Source: JAENVU01 sp963801105
Lineage (GTDB): Bacteria > Actinomycetota > Acidimicrobiia > IMCC26256 > JAENVU01
DNA length: 64,000 nucleotides
Assembly (NCBI GenBank): GCA_963801105.1
Contig: CAWDDH010000003.1
Coordinates: forward strand, 868,001-932,000
Reading direction: 5' to 3'
The translations under genes were made by a program, and so were the position numbers. Position 1 is the stretch's first letter. Every line of letters begins with the position of its first letter. The notes below the pieces were generated by a model. The model was not told where the DNA came from. It did not search any database and worked only from the letters and a program-made list of their open reading frames with translations. Shown in pieces: positions 25,456-34,549 of this stretch.

Positions 25456-26638
25456 ATGAGTCGCGGCGGAATCCTGGCCTGGTGCGTTGGCGCGCTCATC
25501 GCCGTCAGCGTGGTGATGCCACCCGCGACGGCTGGCGCAGCAGGGGTCTTCGCCGTCCCGACGTCCATCCCCGCGAACTGCTCGCGCGATGTCACCGCCG
25601 ACCTGCTCGCGTGGATCAAGTCGGTGCCGGACGGCTCCACGCTCACGTTCTCGCCGAACGGCTGCTATCGGGTCGACCGCCCGCTGCTGATTCGGAATCG
25701 AAGCGGGCTCACCTTCGAGGGCAACCACGCGACGTTCCGTGCGTTCACCGACGGCAGCGAGCTCGGGAACCGCATCGCTACCCGAAACCGCGCGATGTGG
25801 GAGATCGCAGGCGGGCAGGCGATGACGATCCGCAACACCGTCGTGGTCGGCGCCAATCCCTACGCGGGTCGGGGTGACCGCGCCTACCGCGCGGTCTTCG
25901 AGGCGCAACACGCCTACCTGATCCAGAACACCCACGGGATGCTGCTCGACCGTGTGGAGGCATACGACGTGTACGGCGACTTCGTCTACGTCGGCACCAA
26001 CTCGAGCGACGTGACGGTCCAGAACTCCACGTTCCTCCGCAACGGGCGCCAGGGATGGACCATCAACGGCACCAACGTGCTGTTCCAGCACAACTCGATC
26101 GGTGACGCGGCGGGCGACGATCGACATGGAGCCGGCGCGCTCCACATGGGTGGCGCGCAACGTGACCATCCGCGACAACACGGTCGGCAAGGGTCGCCTG
26201 TACTTCTTCGCGAGCGTCGGCGCGGCCGCGACGATCGACAACGTCACCATCGCCGGCAACCGCCTGGTCGGCAAGGACCTGTCGATCTACGTCGACCCTC
26301 CGAAGGGGACCCGCAGCAACTACCACGTGGTCGACAACGTCTCGGACACCGTCACCAGCAAGCAGAACGGCGCGGCGTTCGGCTTCCGCGACATCGTGAA
26401 CCTCGAGGTCCGGGGCAACGTCCAGCCGGTCCAGGCCGGTCGGGGCATCTCCGGGGTCTCGATCCGCAACTGCGCGCACGTGTCGGTGACCGGCAACACG
26501 TTCCGACGGGCCAGGGGTCCGGTGCTCGATCTCGGCAAGAACGTGGACGTGCGCCAATCGGGGAACCGGGTCGGCAACCCGCTCGTGACGGCACCCGCGA
26601 CGGTGGTCGCCGGGCCCACCCCGGTGCCGGTGCGCTGA
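25456..26638 (+). pseudogene. Secreted right-handed parallel beta-helix protein, frameshifted
   Basis: Signal peptide (WCVGALIAVSVVMPPATAGAA) followed by beta-helix rungs rich in N-x-T/V-x-x and V-T-V-x-x-N patterns, such as DVTVQNSTFLRNG and VTIRDNTVG; similar folds occur in pectate-lyase-like and carbohydrate-binding surface proteins. The first frame reads to HNSIGDAA near 26110; the protein then continues in the +1 frame as RATIDMEPARSTWVARN and runs to 26638. Removing one base in the run gcggcggg restores a single reading frame (…GDARATIDMEP…). So either one base was gained or the sequence has an error. If intact it would be about 393 residues. A sugar-related role is only an inference from the fold. 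Confidence 0.75.
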
Positions 26639-26693
26639 GCGCTCCCGATCCCGGGCGTCGGAACCGTCCCGCACCTCGATAACGTCGGCCCCG

Positions 26694-27988
26694 ATGCTCT
26701 CCTCCTCTGCCCGCCGGAGCCCCGGCGTGGCCCTGCTCGTGCTCGCGTGTGGGCTCGCCCCGGTCGTCGCCGCCTGCAGCAGCGGCAAGGAGTCCTCGCC
26801 GCCCGGCACGAGCCGCTCGACGACGACGACGACCCGACCCAAGGGCGACGGCACCCTCGTGATCGGTCAGCTCGCGCCGCTCACGGGCTCCATCGCGGCG
26901 ATCGCACCGTCGTTCGTGGCGCCGGTGAAGCTGGCCGTTGACGACATGAACATCACGGGCGGCGTGCTCGGCAACCTCGTCCAACTCTCGGTCGTCGACG
27001 ACGGGTCGACGGTCGCCGCCGGTCGTACCGGATTCGATCAGCTCGTCAACGGCGGTGTCGACGCGATCATCGGTCCCTCGTCGTCGGAGATCGCGGCTGA
27101 CCTCGTTCCCGAGCTCGCGAAGCGACACGTGGTCATGTGCTCGGGCTCCAACACCGCCGGTGCCCTCTCGACGATCGAATCCGGCGGTTACTACTTCCGC
27201 ACCGCGCCGGGCGACGGGCTGCAGGCCGAGGCGATGGCCGCGCTGGTCGAGCGCGACACGCGGAAGCGGGCCGCGATCGTCGCACCGAAGGACACCTACG
27301 GCGAACCGTTCGGACGCGCGATCGTGCGCGCGCTCACACGCGCCGGAACGCACGCCGACCTCGTTGCCTACGCACCCGACGCGGCCGCGAGCGAGACCGT
27401 GAGCCAGACACTGGCCAAGAAGCCGGACGCCGTGGTGCTCGTCGGCTACCCAGACGGCACGGCGCCGGTGCTCGCCGCGTTGATCGCCGCGGGCAAGGGG
27501 CCGAGCTCGTTCCCGGTCTACGGCACCGACGGGCTCCAGGACGCCGCGCTCGGAGTGAAGGTGGATCCGGCGAACCCGGCCGTCGTCGCAGGGCTGCGCG
27601 GTACGACGCCGGCCGGTGTCCCTGCCCGCCCCGGACACCCCTTTTACCGCGCATGCTCCAGGCCGGGGTCGAGCCGTTCTTCTCGGCGAGCACCTACGAC
27701 TGCACGATCCTCGTCGGGCTCGCCGCGGTCGCCGCCCATTCCGACGACGCCACCGCGATCCGGGACCACTTCGCCGCGAACCTCGAGGGCAGGCAGCCCT
27801 GTGACGCGTTCGCCACCTGCGCCGGACTCCTCGCCGCGGGGCGGAGCATCCACTACTCGGGCGCGTCCTCGGACTTCGCCCACTGGAAGGGCTTCGAGCC
27901 CGGGTCCGGGACGTTCGACGTATGGGTCATGGGCCTCGACGCCCGCCCGACGATCCAGCCCCCGGACCAACAGATCCCGGTCGGCTGA
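26694..27988 (+). pseudogene. ABC transporter substrate-binding lipoprotein (Leu/Ile/Val type), frameshifted
   Basis: Periplasmic-binding-protein type I family. The N-terminus has a signal peptide with lipobox VVAACSS, a Thr-rich linker, then LVIGQLAPLTGSIAAIAPSF, KLAVDDMNITGGVLG, AIIGPSSSEIAADLVPELA, YYFRTAPGDGLQAEAMA and PVYGTDGLQDAALG. Near 27650 the frame breaks after GHPFYR; the remainder (MLQAGVEPFFSASTYDC to PPDQQIPVG) is in the -1 frame. One missing base (cgcgcatg where cgccgcatg is expected) explains it. No permease or ATPase genes are adjacent, so it would have been an orphan binding protein or sensor. Intact length about 431 residues. Confidence 0.78.
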
Positions 27989-28080
27989 CGGCCGCCACCG
28001 TAGGTGGTCGCCCTGACCGGACAGGCGTAGCGGGGCAAGTATCATGGCGCCCCGGTCTGGGGACGGAGGAAGTTCGGGCG

Positions 28081-29634
28081 ATGGGGACACAGAGAGCAAT
28101 TCGTTTGGTCGTGGCCGTTGCGGGCGTCGCGTTGGCGACGTCGGGGTGCACCTTCATGCGGCAGGTGAGCCACCCGACCGCCACGGGCGGCGGTGTGGCG
28201 AACGACCGGCCCTCGGTGAGTGCCGACGGTCGGTACGTGGCGTACAGCGCGATCAGCGATACGACGGCGCCGGGCCTCGCGGACGGCGTGTACCGCTACG
28301 ACACGGTGACCGGCACCCGCACGCTCGTCAGCGTCGCGCTGGACGGCACGTACCCGGACGACACCTCCGGCGAACCCGCCATCAGCAGCGACGGCCGCTA
28401 CGTCGCATTCTCCTCGGACGCGACCAACCTCGTCCCGGACGACACGAACGACGTCACCGACGTGTTCGTACGCGACATGGTCACGAACACCACCACGCGA
28501 GTGAGCGTCGACCCAGCGGGGAACGAGGTCCAGGACCCCAGCTACACACCGTCGATCTCTGCGGACGGGCGGTACGTGGAGTTCACCTCCGAGTCCGACG
28601 ATCTCTCACCGAAGGACGACAACCTCGACACCGACGCGTACGTGTTCGACCGGCAGACACACGCGGTCACGCTCGCGAGCGTGGTCAAGGGCGTGCAGGG
28701 TGACTTCGGCATCACCGACGCCGTGATCAGCGGCAACGGACACTTCGTCGCATTCACCACCGACACGGACCTCAATGCGGGCGACCAGAACTGGTCCGAC
28801 GACGTCTATCTGAAGAACCTGGTCGATGGCACGTCGGTCCGGATCAGTAAGCCCAAGAAGACCGACCCGGAGGGTGGCGGTGGTTGGAGCGCGTCGCTTT
28901 CATACGACGGTCGATACGTCGCCTTCGTCGGCGGCTCCGACATCGACAATGCCGCCGACCCGTATCCCGGTGTCGACGTCTTCGTCCGTGACACGACGCT
29001 CTCGACCGTGACGCGCGTCAGCGTCGGGCCGACGAACGGATTCGTCGACGGCTTCTCCTTCGACCCGATCATCAGTAGCGACGGATCGCGCGTCATCTTC
29101 GAGAGCACCGCCAACGTCACCGGGACCGACACGAACGGGACCAAGTACGACGCGTTCGTCCGTGACCTGAACGTCAACCGCACGTACCTCGTGAGCACCG
29201 ACATGCTCCTCGCCCAGGCCCCCTCTGATACGAGGCTGGCGAGCATCTCGGGCGACGGCCGGTACGTCGCGTTCGAGAACTCGGAGAGCATGCACTACGA
29301 CGACACGAACGCCGTCCCCGACGCCTACGTCCGGGCGGTGGACATCCCGGTCGTGACCTCCATCTCGCCGACGACCGCGGCACGCGGGGCCACCGTGACG
29401 CTCACGCTCAACGGCACCTCGTTCCTCAACGGCGCCACCGTGATCCCGCTCGACGACTCCTTCGTCGTGACCGGGAGCACCTTCGTGAGCGAGAAGAAGA
29501 TCACCGTGACCATCAAGGTCTCGGCCACGGCCCACACGGGCAAGATCACGCTCTACGTCCGCAACCCGGGGAGTGGTCCGGGTCTGAACGGTGGCGCGGT
29601 CGGTCAGTGCACCGACTGTCTGACCGTCACGTAG
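28081..29634 (+). CDS. TolB-like beta-propeller lipoprotein with IPT/TIG-type C-terminus
   Basis: 517 residues. A signal peptide ends in a lipobox (ALATSGC), so it is a likely Lgt substrate. Residues about 35-410 contain six or seven WD40/TolB-like blades, each with a S-x-DGRYVAF-type strand (SADGRYVAYSA, SSDGRYVAFSS, SADGRYVEFTS, SYDGRYVAFVG, SGDGRYVAFEN) followed by a D-V-F-V-R-D motif. A C-terminal Ig-like IPT/TIG domain begins VVTSISPTTAARGATVTLTLNG. ATG 28081 is chosen as the first Met of the signal peptide, with GGAGGA about 12 bases upstream. Probably an extracytoplasmic protein-interaction scaffold. A strong hairpin follows the stop codon. Confidence 0.85.
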   Translation: MGTQRAIRLVVAVAGVALATSGCTFMRQVSHPTATGGGVANDRPSVSADGRYVAYSAISDTTAPGLADGVYRYDTVTGTRTLVSVALDGTYPDDTSGEPAISSDGRYVAFSSDATNLVPDDTNDVTDVFVRDMVTNTTTRVSVDPAGNEVQDPSYTPSISADGRYVEFTSESDDLSPKDDNLDTDAYVFDRQTHAVTLASVVKGVQGDFGITDAVISGNGHFVAFTTDTDLNAGDQNWSDDVYLKNLVDGTSVRISKPKKTDPEGGGGWSASLSYDGRYVAFVGGSDIDNAADPYPGVDVFVRDTTLSTVTRVSVGPTNGFVDGFSFDPIISSDGSRVIFESTANVTGTDTNGTKYDAFVRDLNVNRTYLVSTDMLLAQAPSDTRLASISGDGRYVAFENSESMHYDDTNAVPDAYVRAVDIPVVTSISPTTAARGATVTLTLNGTSFLNGATVIPLDDSFVVTGSTFVSEKKITVTIKVSATAHTGKITLYVRNPGSGPGLNGGAVGQCTDCLTVT

Positions 29635-29638
29635 TCGA

Positions 29639-29670
29639 TCGGCGGGCGGCGCGATGCGACCGCCCGCCGA
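29639..29670 (+). terminator. Strong hairpin terminator after the TolB-like gene
   Basis: An 11-bp perfect stem TCGGCGGGCGG / CCGCCCGCCGA with an inner CGC-GAT-GCG extension starts 4 bases after the stop codon. The remainder of the gap to 29890 shows no gene. Confidence 0.75.
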
Positions 29671-29900
29671 GGACCGCGAGCGCGGTCGACGGTGCGGCGA
29701 CCACCGCGAGCCCGCGCCGTGGGCGTCGGATCGTGAAGGTGTCGCGCGTGGTCTGCGTCATCGTCACGGGGCCCGTCCGTCGCGACCCGATCCGGGACCC
29801 GACCAGGGCCCAAGGGCCTCCGCCGGACGCGGCCTCCTAAGGTCGGGACGCCGCCGAGACGGGGGCGAGCGACGAGTGCCGAGCCCGAGAAGGAGGAAAC

Positions 29901-30357
29901 ATGCCCGATCATGAGCACTACCGCAAACCGGGGTGGTTCACCCGCAACGTCTTCAACCGCGGCGTCGCGGTCGCGGACGCGCCTCGGCCTCAGCGTCTGG
30001 GGATCCCGGATCCTCCAGGTGCGCGGCCGGAAGACCGGCGAGCTGCGTGAGACGCCGGTGAACCTGCTGACCCACGACGGGAGCACGTATCTCGTCGCGC
30101 CGCGCGGGATCACCCAGTGGGTCAGGAACCTGCGGGTGGCCGACGAGGGGACCCTCCGCCTGGGCCGGCGCACCCAGCGGTTCCGGGCCCGGGAGCTGAC
30201 CGACCTCGAGAAACCGGCCATCCTCCGCGCCTACCTGCGCCGCTGGAAGATGGAGGTCGGGGCGTTCTTCGACGGCGTCGACGCCGACTCGTCCGAGGAC
30301 GAGCTCGCCCGCATCGCCGCCGACCATCCCGTCTTCCAGGTCGAGCTCACCGCCTGA
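29901..30357 (+). pseudogene. DUF385 deazaflavin (F420)-dependent nitroreductase-family protein, frameshifted
   Basis: Split-barrel flavin/deazaflavin-binding protein. A near-perfect AGGAGG lies 5 bases upstream of ATG 29901, and that frame reads PDHEHYRKPGWFTRNVFNR, the expected start of this family. At about 29976 the family sequence moves to the +1 frame (TRLGLSVWGSRILQVRGRKTGELRETPVNLL) and continues to 30357. Deleting one G in gcggacg restores VAVATRLGLSVWG. The ATG at 29911 in the second frame is not a good start because it would miss the N-terminal helix and the strong ribosome site. About 151 residues if repaired. Family members reduce or oxidise diverse substrates with F420. Confidence 0.8.
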
Positions 30358-30619
30358 CCTGTGGGAGGGGATCCGTCCGGACGGAGAAGTACAAAATCGC
30401 GGGGGTTCCCCACGGCCACGTCGGCGCTCTACGCTCGTCACCGAGGTCCGTGCTCCCGACCAGCCCTGCCCAGGTCGGTGAGCGGGACCTCGTTTCCATG
30501 TCACGACGGCGCGTGGCGAGCCCGGCCGCAGGTCCACGGGCACTCCGGACTCGAGCGGCATGGCGGTGAGCGGATCCACGTCCACCCACGCGACCGTGTC
30601 GTCGAAGTGAACCTGGGGC

Positions 30620-31375
30620 ATGATGGGCGTCGTGACGAAGACGATCGACTGGCACGCGCTGCTGGTCGATGGCTACGAACCGCTCCGTCGGGCACAACGG
30701 GTGTTCCGTCTGATGCCCCACGATCCCCGGTGCAAGCTGTGCCGCAACCCCTTTGCCGGCGTCGGCGGGAGGGTGTGTGCGCTGATGGGCCGGCGCCCGT
30801 CGCGCAAGAATCCGAATCTGTGTCAGTCTTGCTTCGACCACCTCCCGAGCGGCGGGATCGAGCTCGACATCGCGGTCCTGTTCGCTGACGTCCGCGGCTC
30901 GACGGGCCTCGGTGAGCAGCGCAGCCCGTCCGAGTTCGCGTCCGGCCTGAACGACTTCTACGCCACCGCGACGGGTGTGCTCGTTCGCCACGACGCGCTC
31001 ATCGACAAGCTGATCGGCGACGAGATCATGGCGCTGTTCATCCCGGGACTCACCGGCCCGGAGTACCGGTCCAAAGCCGTCGCGGCGGCCTTCGAGCTCG
31101 CCGCCGCCGTCAACGACATTCCGGTAGGGGTGGCGGCGAACGCGGGCATCGCGTTCGTCGGCAATGTTGGATCGGGAACCGTGATGGACTTCACTGCGCT
31201 GGGTGACGCGATCAACGTCGGTGCTCGGCTACAGGGACTCGCGGGTCCCAGGGAGGTCGTGTTGTCGTCCGAGCTCTACGAGCTCGGACGAGCCGAGCAC
31301 CCAGATGCGCGCGTCGAGTCGGTCGAGGTCCGGGGCCGTGCCGAACCGGTCGAGGTCGCGGTGCTCACAGTCTGA
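30620..31375 (+). CDS. Class III nucleotidyl (adenylate/guanylate) cyclase with cysteine-rich N-terminus
   Basis: 251 residues, soluble. Residues about 35-75 contain CKLCRNPF…VCAL…NLCQSCF, a five-cysteine array likely to bind zinc or an Fe-S cluster. From about residue 88 a cyclase homology domain: VLFADVRGSTGLGEQ (first metal Asp), ALIDKLIGDEIMALF (substrate Lys and second metal Asp) and DFTALGDAINVGARLQGLAG (transition-state Asn and Arg), so the catalytic set appears complete. Lys plus Asp-type specificity residues suggest ATP, but this is not certain. The start could also be a GTG at 30629 or 30632. Probably makes cAMP or a related messenger, perhaps feeding the Crp-type site seen at 18.7 kb (speculative). 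Confidence 0.85.
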   Translation: MMGVVTKTIDWHALLVDGYEPLRRAQRVFRLMPHDPRCKLCRNPFAGVGGRVCALMGRRPSRKNPNLCQSCFDHLPSGGIELDIAVLFADVRGSTGLGEQRSPSEFASGLNDFYATATGVLVRHDALIDKLIGDEIMALFIPGLTGPEYRSKAVAAAFELAAAVNDIPVGVAANAGIAFVGNVGSGTVMDFTALGDAINVGARLQGLAGPREVVLSSELYELGRAEHPDARVESVEVRGRAEPVEVAVLTV

Positions 31376-31453
31376 TCCCGCCTCATTCCCAGCGCCGCGC
31401 GATCCCGAGCGCACGCTCTTAGGGTCGCCCTGCTCGGCGCCGATAGCCAGGGG

Positions 31454-31681
31454 GTGCCCCTCGCCGCCAACTCCGGACCGTGCATCCGCAACGGATGCGA
31501 CGGGCGGATCGTGTTCGAGTACCGCGTGCGCGGGTTCGGGGTGGACGAGAACGACGTCGAGGTCACCCGTTGCCCGGTCTGCGAGCTCCGGCACGAGCGG
31601 GACGTGAAGTCCGGCTTCGTGTCGGCTCGCTGGGACGACGACGAACCACCTGAGTTCGCCGAGGGCTACTACCTCGCCTGA
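31454..31681 (+). CDS. Small zinc-ribbon-like hypothetical protein
   Basis: 75 residues starting at GTG 31454. It has four cysteines arranged as GPCIRNGCDG and TRCPVCELRHE, a plausible zinc ribbon. Composition is acidic at the C-terminus (DDDEPPEFAEGYYLA). The coding frame has the strong G/C third-position bias of real genes here, and a strong hairpin lies 38 bp beyond its stop. Function unknown. It stands 78 bp after the cyclase gene on the same strand. Confidence 0.6.
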   Translation: MPLAANSGPCIRNGCDGRIVFEYRVRGFGVDENDVEVTRCPVCELRHERDVKSGFVSARWDDDEPPEFAEGYYLA

Positions 31682-31718
31682 TCCCCACTTCGGGTGACCT
31701 TCGTCGACCTCGCGGACG

Positions 31719-31746
31719 GGCCCCGACACCCAGTGGTGTCGGGGCC
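31719..31746. terminator. Bidirectional hairpin terminator with a perfect 12-bp stem
   Basis: GGCCCCGACACC, loop CAGT, then GGTGTCGGGGCC: perfect complementarity. It lies between the convergent zinc-ribbon-like gene (+) and the secreted hypothetical gene (-), so it can serve both. Confidence 0.85.
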
Positions 31747-31773
31747 GCGTCGCGGTTGATCAGACGGCTCCGC

Positions 31774-32190
31774 TCAGGCGCTGCACGCTCCGATGGCCGC
31801 ACCGATCCCGGGCCCGTAGACGTCCTCGCCGTGGTCGATGCCCTGCCCGTTCGAGCCAAGACCCTTGGACGTGAAGTTCGGGTTGTTCTCCGCGATGACG
31901 CCGCCTTGTCCGACGGCCTGCTTGCCACCGAACACGAACGAGGTCGGCAGACCGTAGGTGTCGGCGTTCGCGACGACGCAGTCCGCCACGCCTTGCGGGA
32001 CTCCGATGAAGACGGTCAGCACGGTGTCGAGCGAGACCTCCTCCCAGGCGGCGGAGTGCTCGGCAACCGCTGCGTTCCCCTGCGCCGAGCGGTTCGCCAC
32101 GAAGCACTCGTGAGCGCCGGCCGTACCAGTGGCCAGCATGACCACGCCGGCGGCCGTTGCGCCGAAGACCATCAGTCGTTTCCGTAGCAT
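31774..32190 (-). CDS. Secreted hypothetical protein
   Basis: 138 residues. A clear signal peptide (MVFGATAAGVVMLATGTAGA, with AGA cleavage) is followed by HECFVANRSAQGNAAVAEHSAAWEE and a mature region containing three cysteines, two of which could form a disulfide. The C-terminal portion is Gly/Asn-rich. ATG 32190 follows GAGGAGAG. I do not recognise the family; nothing around it gives a function. Confidence 0.7.
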   Translation of the reverse strand: MLRKRLMVFGATAAGVVMLATGTAGAHECFVANRSAQGNAAVAEHSAAWEEVSLDTVLTVFIGVPQGVADCVVANADTYGLPTSFVFGGKQAVGQGGVIAENNPNFTSKGLGSNGQGIDHGEDVYGPGIGAAIGACSA

Positions 32191-32356
32191 TCGTTCTCTC
32201 CTCGGGTCCGCCAGGACTCGGACGAGTCCCTATCAGGCGGGGCATTCTGGCGCGAAGTCAGCGAACTGTCCAAGACGCGCGCGAATCGCCTGAGCCCTGA
32301 GGCTCACGACGCTCGGATCTCGGACTGTCACCGCCCGCCATCGGCGGCCCGGCGGG

Positions 32357-32533
32357 CTACCCCACCGTCTCGAAGGACGGGAGGGTCCACGAGCCGTCGA
32401 CGACCTCGACCGGGGCCGGTCGAGGCGCACCGTGTAGTTCCAACCCCGCATCAGGTGAATGCAGTTCGAGGCGCCGTCCGGGGGTCTCGGCCTGGAGGAA
32501 GTTGTCGACAGTGACGGGGATCGGAGTGGTCAT
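32357..32533 (-). pseudogene. Remnant of a DUF1254/DUF1214-family gene
   Basis: A 58-codon open frame starts MTTPIPVTVDNFLQAET, which resembles the N-terminus of DUF1254 proteins. It then runs directly into sequence that in one frame reads CIHLMRGWNYTVRLDRPR and in the next VEVVDGSWTLPSF, the expected C-terminal end of DUF1214 domains. So nearly the whole gene body has been lost and the tail carries a frameshift. Upstream, 32534-32684 holds other protein-like scraps (MYHVEHVYRAVMDL and RLEPEEWDRNALVTWHRR in different frames) but no intact gene. The wider stretch 32191-32684 therefore reads as a gene graveyard. Confidence 0.55.
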
Positions 32534-32684
32534 GTCCGTATGCTCGCTTGGACGCCGATCCCCCGCGACGAGTCACGCCGATGCCACGTGACCAGCGCGT
32601 TCCGGTCCCATTCCTCGGGTTCGAGCCGGCAGGTCCATGACGGCGCGATAGACGTGCTCGACGTGGTACATCGGCCGGCGGCGA

Positions 32685-33515
32685 TCAGCTCGGTTCGACG
32701 GGCTGGAGTCGATTGGTCACCCAGATGAACTCCGAGGAGATGCGGACTCCGGTCGCCGCATCCTCGAAGGGCGCGACGAACTCGGTGAGCGCTTGACAGA
32801 AGGTGTCATATCCGACCGCTCGGATGGCGGGTACCGATGGACCTGCCGCTGCGAGCGCGCGAACGGCCGTCTCGACATCGGGCCACTCGTTGACGACGTC
32901 GATGGTTCCCTGGTCCAGCACGTCGAAGCCCGTCTCGCGCAGCATGTCCCCGACGACGAACTGGGTGTTGCCGATGTCGGTCGTCGCCGACCCGTGGCTG
33001 GCCGGTGACAGCTCGATGATCTTGAGGAAGTACGGCAGGAGTCCGAGTCGTTCGTACGCTCCCCAGAAGGTGATCCCGAACCGCCCGTCGTCGACGAGCA
33101 CTCGTCGGACCTCGCGCAGTGCCCCCTCGCAGCCGTTCCAGATCCCGTTGAAGCTCGTCACGACGTCGAAGCTGTCGTCCTCGAACGGCAACGCGAACAT
33201 GTCGCCGACACGAAAGTCTCCGTCCGGCGTGCGGGCCCCGGCGATGTCGACGAGGGAGCCGGAAGCGTCGATGCCGGTGACCGTGGCGCCGCGCCGACGG
33301 GCAGCGTTGGCCGCCAGGCCCGAGCCGCATGCGACGTCCAGGAAGCGGGTTCCCGGCGACACCTCCAGCAGATCTAGCAGCAGCTCGTTCGCCGGCCGGG
33401 CGTAGGGCTCGAACAGGTACGCCCAATCCCGCGCACGCGCCCCCCAGCCGCGTCCGGCCTCCTCCCAGTTGCTCTGGCGCACCGGCGCCCCGTGGGTCGT
33501 CGCGGTCTCGTTCAT
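32685..33515 (-). CDS. Class I SAM-dependent methyltransferase
   Basis: 276 residues. Motif I is RFLDVACGSGLAANAARRRGATVTGIDAS near residue 60, followed by DGDFRVGDMFALPFEDDSFDVVTSFNGIWN (motifs II-IV) and LREVRRVLVDDGRFGITFWG. Layout is UbiE/COQ5-like, small-molecule type. ATG 33515 is chosen because GAGGAGG lies just upstream; a longer start would include the operator region. Divergent from the TetR gene with two operator-like palindromes between them, so it is the likely target of that regulator. Substrate unknown; methylation of a toxic compound is one possibility. Confidence 0.85.
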   Translation of the reverse strand: MNETATTHGAPVRQSNWEEAGRGWGARARDWAYLFEPYARPANELLLDLLEVSPGTRFLDVACGSGLAANAARRRGATVTGIDASGSLVDIAGARTPDGDFRVGDMFALPFEDDSFDVVTSFNGIWNGCEGALREVRRVLVDDGRFGITFWGAYERLGLLPYFLKIIELSPASHGSATTDIGNTQFVVGDMLRETGFDVLDQGTIDVVNEWPDVETAVRALAAAGPSVPAIRAVGYDTFCQALTEFVAPFEDAATGVRISSEFIWVTNRLQPVEPS

Positions 33516-33531
33516 CGGACCTCCTCGAGTC

Positions 33532-33549
33532 AGCACGACCGTTCGTGCT
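33532..33549. promoter_or_regulatory. TetR-type operator 1
   Basis: AGCACGA-CCGT-TCGTGCT, a perfect inverted repeat with 7-bp arms, in the divergent gap between the methyltransferase and TetR genes. It closely resembles operator 2; centres are 25 bp apart. Confidence 0.75.
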
Positions 33550-33556
33550 TACTCAG

Positions 33557-33574
33557 AGTACGACCGGTCGTGCT
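33557..33574. promoter_or_regulatory. TetR-type operator 2
   Basis: AGTACGACCGGTCGTGCT contains the perfect 12-bp palindrome ACGACCGGTCGT and shares its right half with operator 1. It lies 14 bp upstream of the TetR start codon, well placed for autoregulation. Confidence 0.75.
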
Positions 33575-33587
33575 AAGTTGTCAACCG

Positions 33588-34256
33588 ATGAGCCGGACGG
33601 GGAATCCCCCCTCGCGACGCACGAGGACGGACGGTGACAGGACTCGCCGCCTGATCCTCGATACCGCGGTGCGGCTGGCCACCGTGCAGGGGCTGGACGG
33701 ACTGAGCATCGGCAACCTGGCCGACGCCACCGGGATCAGCAAGAGCGGCGTGTACGCCCACTTCGGGTCCAAGGAGGATCTGCAGCTCGAGACGGTGCGC
33801 ACCGCTCGCCGACTGTTCATCGACGTCGTCGTCACGCCGACACTCGCCTCGGAAGGACTCGCGCGCCTGCGGGCGCTGTGCGAATCGTTCCTGTCCTACG
33901 TCGAGCAGCGGACCCTCCCGGGCGGCTGCTTCTTCGCGGCGGCCGCGGCCGAGCTGGGTGGCCGCCCCGGCCCACTGCGCGAGCGCGTCGCGGTCTACCA
34001 ACGCGAGTGGATCGACCTGCTCACCCAGGCTGCCGACGAGGCCCTCGCACGCGGGGAGCTCCGCCACGACTCTGACGTCGCCAGCCTCGTGTTCGAGCTC
34101 AACGCCGTAGTCATCGCCGCGAACACCGCGTTCATCCTGCACGACGATTCTCAGGTGATCGACCGCGCCCGAGCCGTGGTCGCCCACGTACTCAGTGGCT
34201 ATGAAGCCCAGCCCGGGGACGACGCCGCGAGGCCATCGCGTTCGGTCGGCTCGTGA
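33588..34256 (+). CDS. TetR/AcrR family transcriptional regulator
   Basis: 222 residues. The N-terminal helix-turn-helix is RRLILDTAVRLATVQGLDGLSIGNLADATGISKSGVYAHFGSKEDLQLETV; the rest is a helical ligand-binding domain with ARLRALCESFLSYVEQRTLPGGCFFAAAAAELGGRPGPLRE, typical of the TetR_C group that sees small hydrophobic ligands. ATG 33588 is the first start after operator 2; an upstream start would include the operators. Probably represses itself and the divergent methyltransferase gene. The inducer is unknown. Confidence 0.88.
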   Translation: MSRTGNPPSRRTRTDGDRTRRLILDTAVRLATVQGLDGLSIGNLADATGISKSGVYAHFGSKEDLQLETVRTARRLFIDVVVTPTLASEGLARLRALCESFLSYVEQRTLPGGCFFAAAAAELGGRPGPLRERVAVYQREWIDLLTQAADEALARGELRHDSDVASLVFELNAVVIAANTAFILHDDSQVIDRARAVVAHVLSGYEAQPGDDAARPSRSVGS

Positions 34257-34549
34257 CCGGACGCCCGAAACAGCAGTGCCGGCCCGCGCCGCACACGACG
34301 TCGATTAGCTAGCAGCATTCGCTGCGGATGCAGCGCGAGAAATGTCGGGACGCGGGTGACGCTCCGCGGGTTGTGAAGGTCACCCGGCGTCCCGACGGCC
34401 GACCGCTGGGGGTGGGTCGACATCTTGGCAAATCGGTGGCATTGGCCCCGCGCACACGTCGGTCGTGTCGCTCTGATGGCGGAATCGTCGGTGGGGTCGG
34501 GATCGAACCTGCGCGGCGAGGCCACGGCAGGCGGCGGCGTCGAGCCGTA

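Noticed and set aside
25456..26682. Programmed frameshifting in the beta-helix gene
   Set aside because: No slippery heptamer or downstream pseudoknot is evident, and four nearby genes show similar one-base breaks, so error or decay is more likely.
34257..34549. Gene between TetR and the DHp-like protein
   Set aside because: Short open frames exist on both strands, but none has family features, ribosome sites or consistent codon bias. I see nothing supportable in this gap or in 34997-35231.
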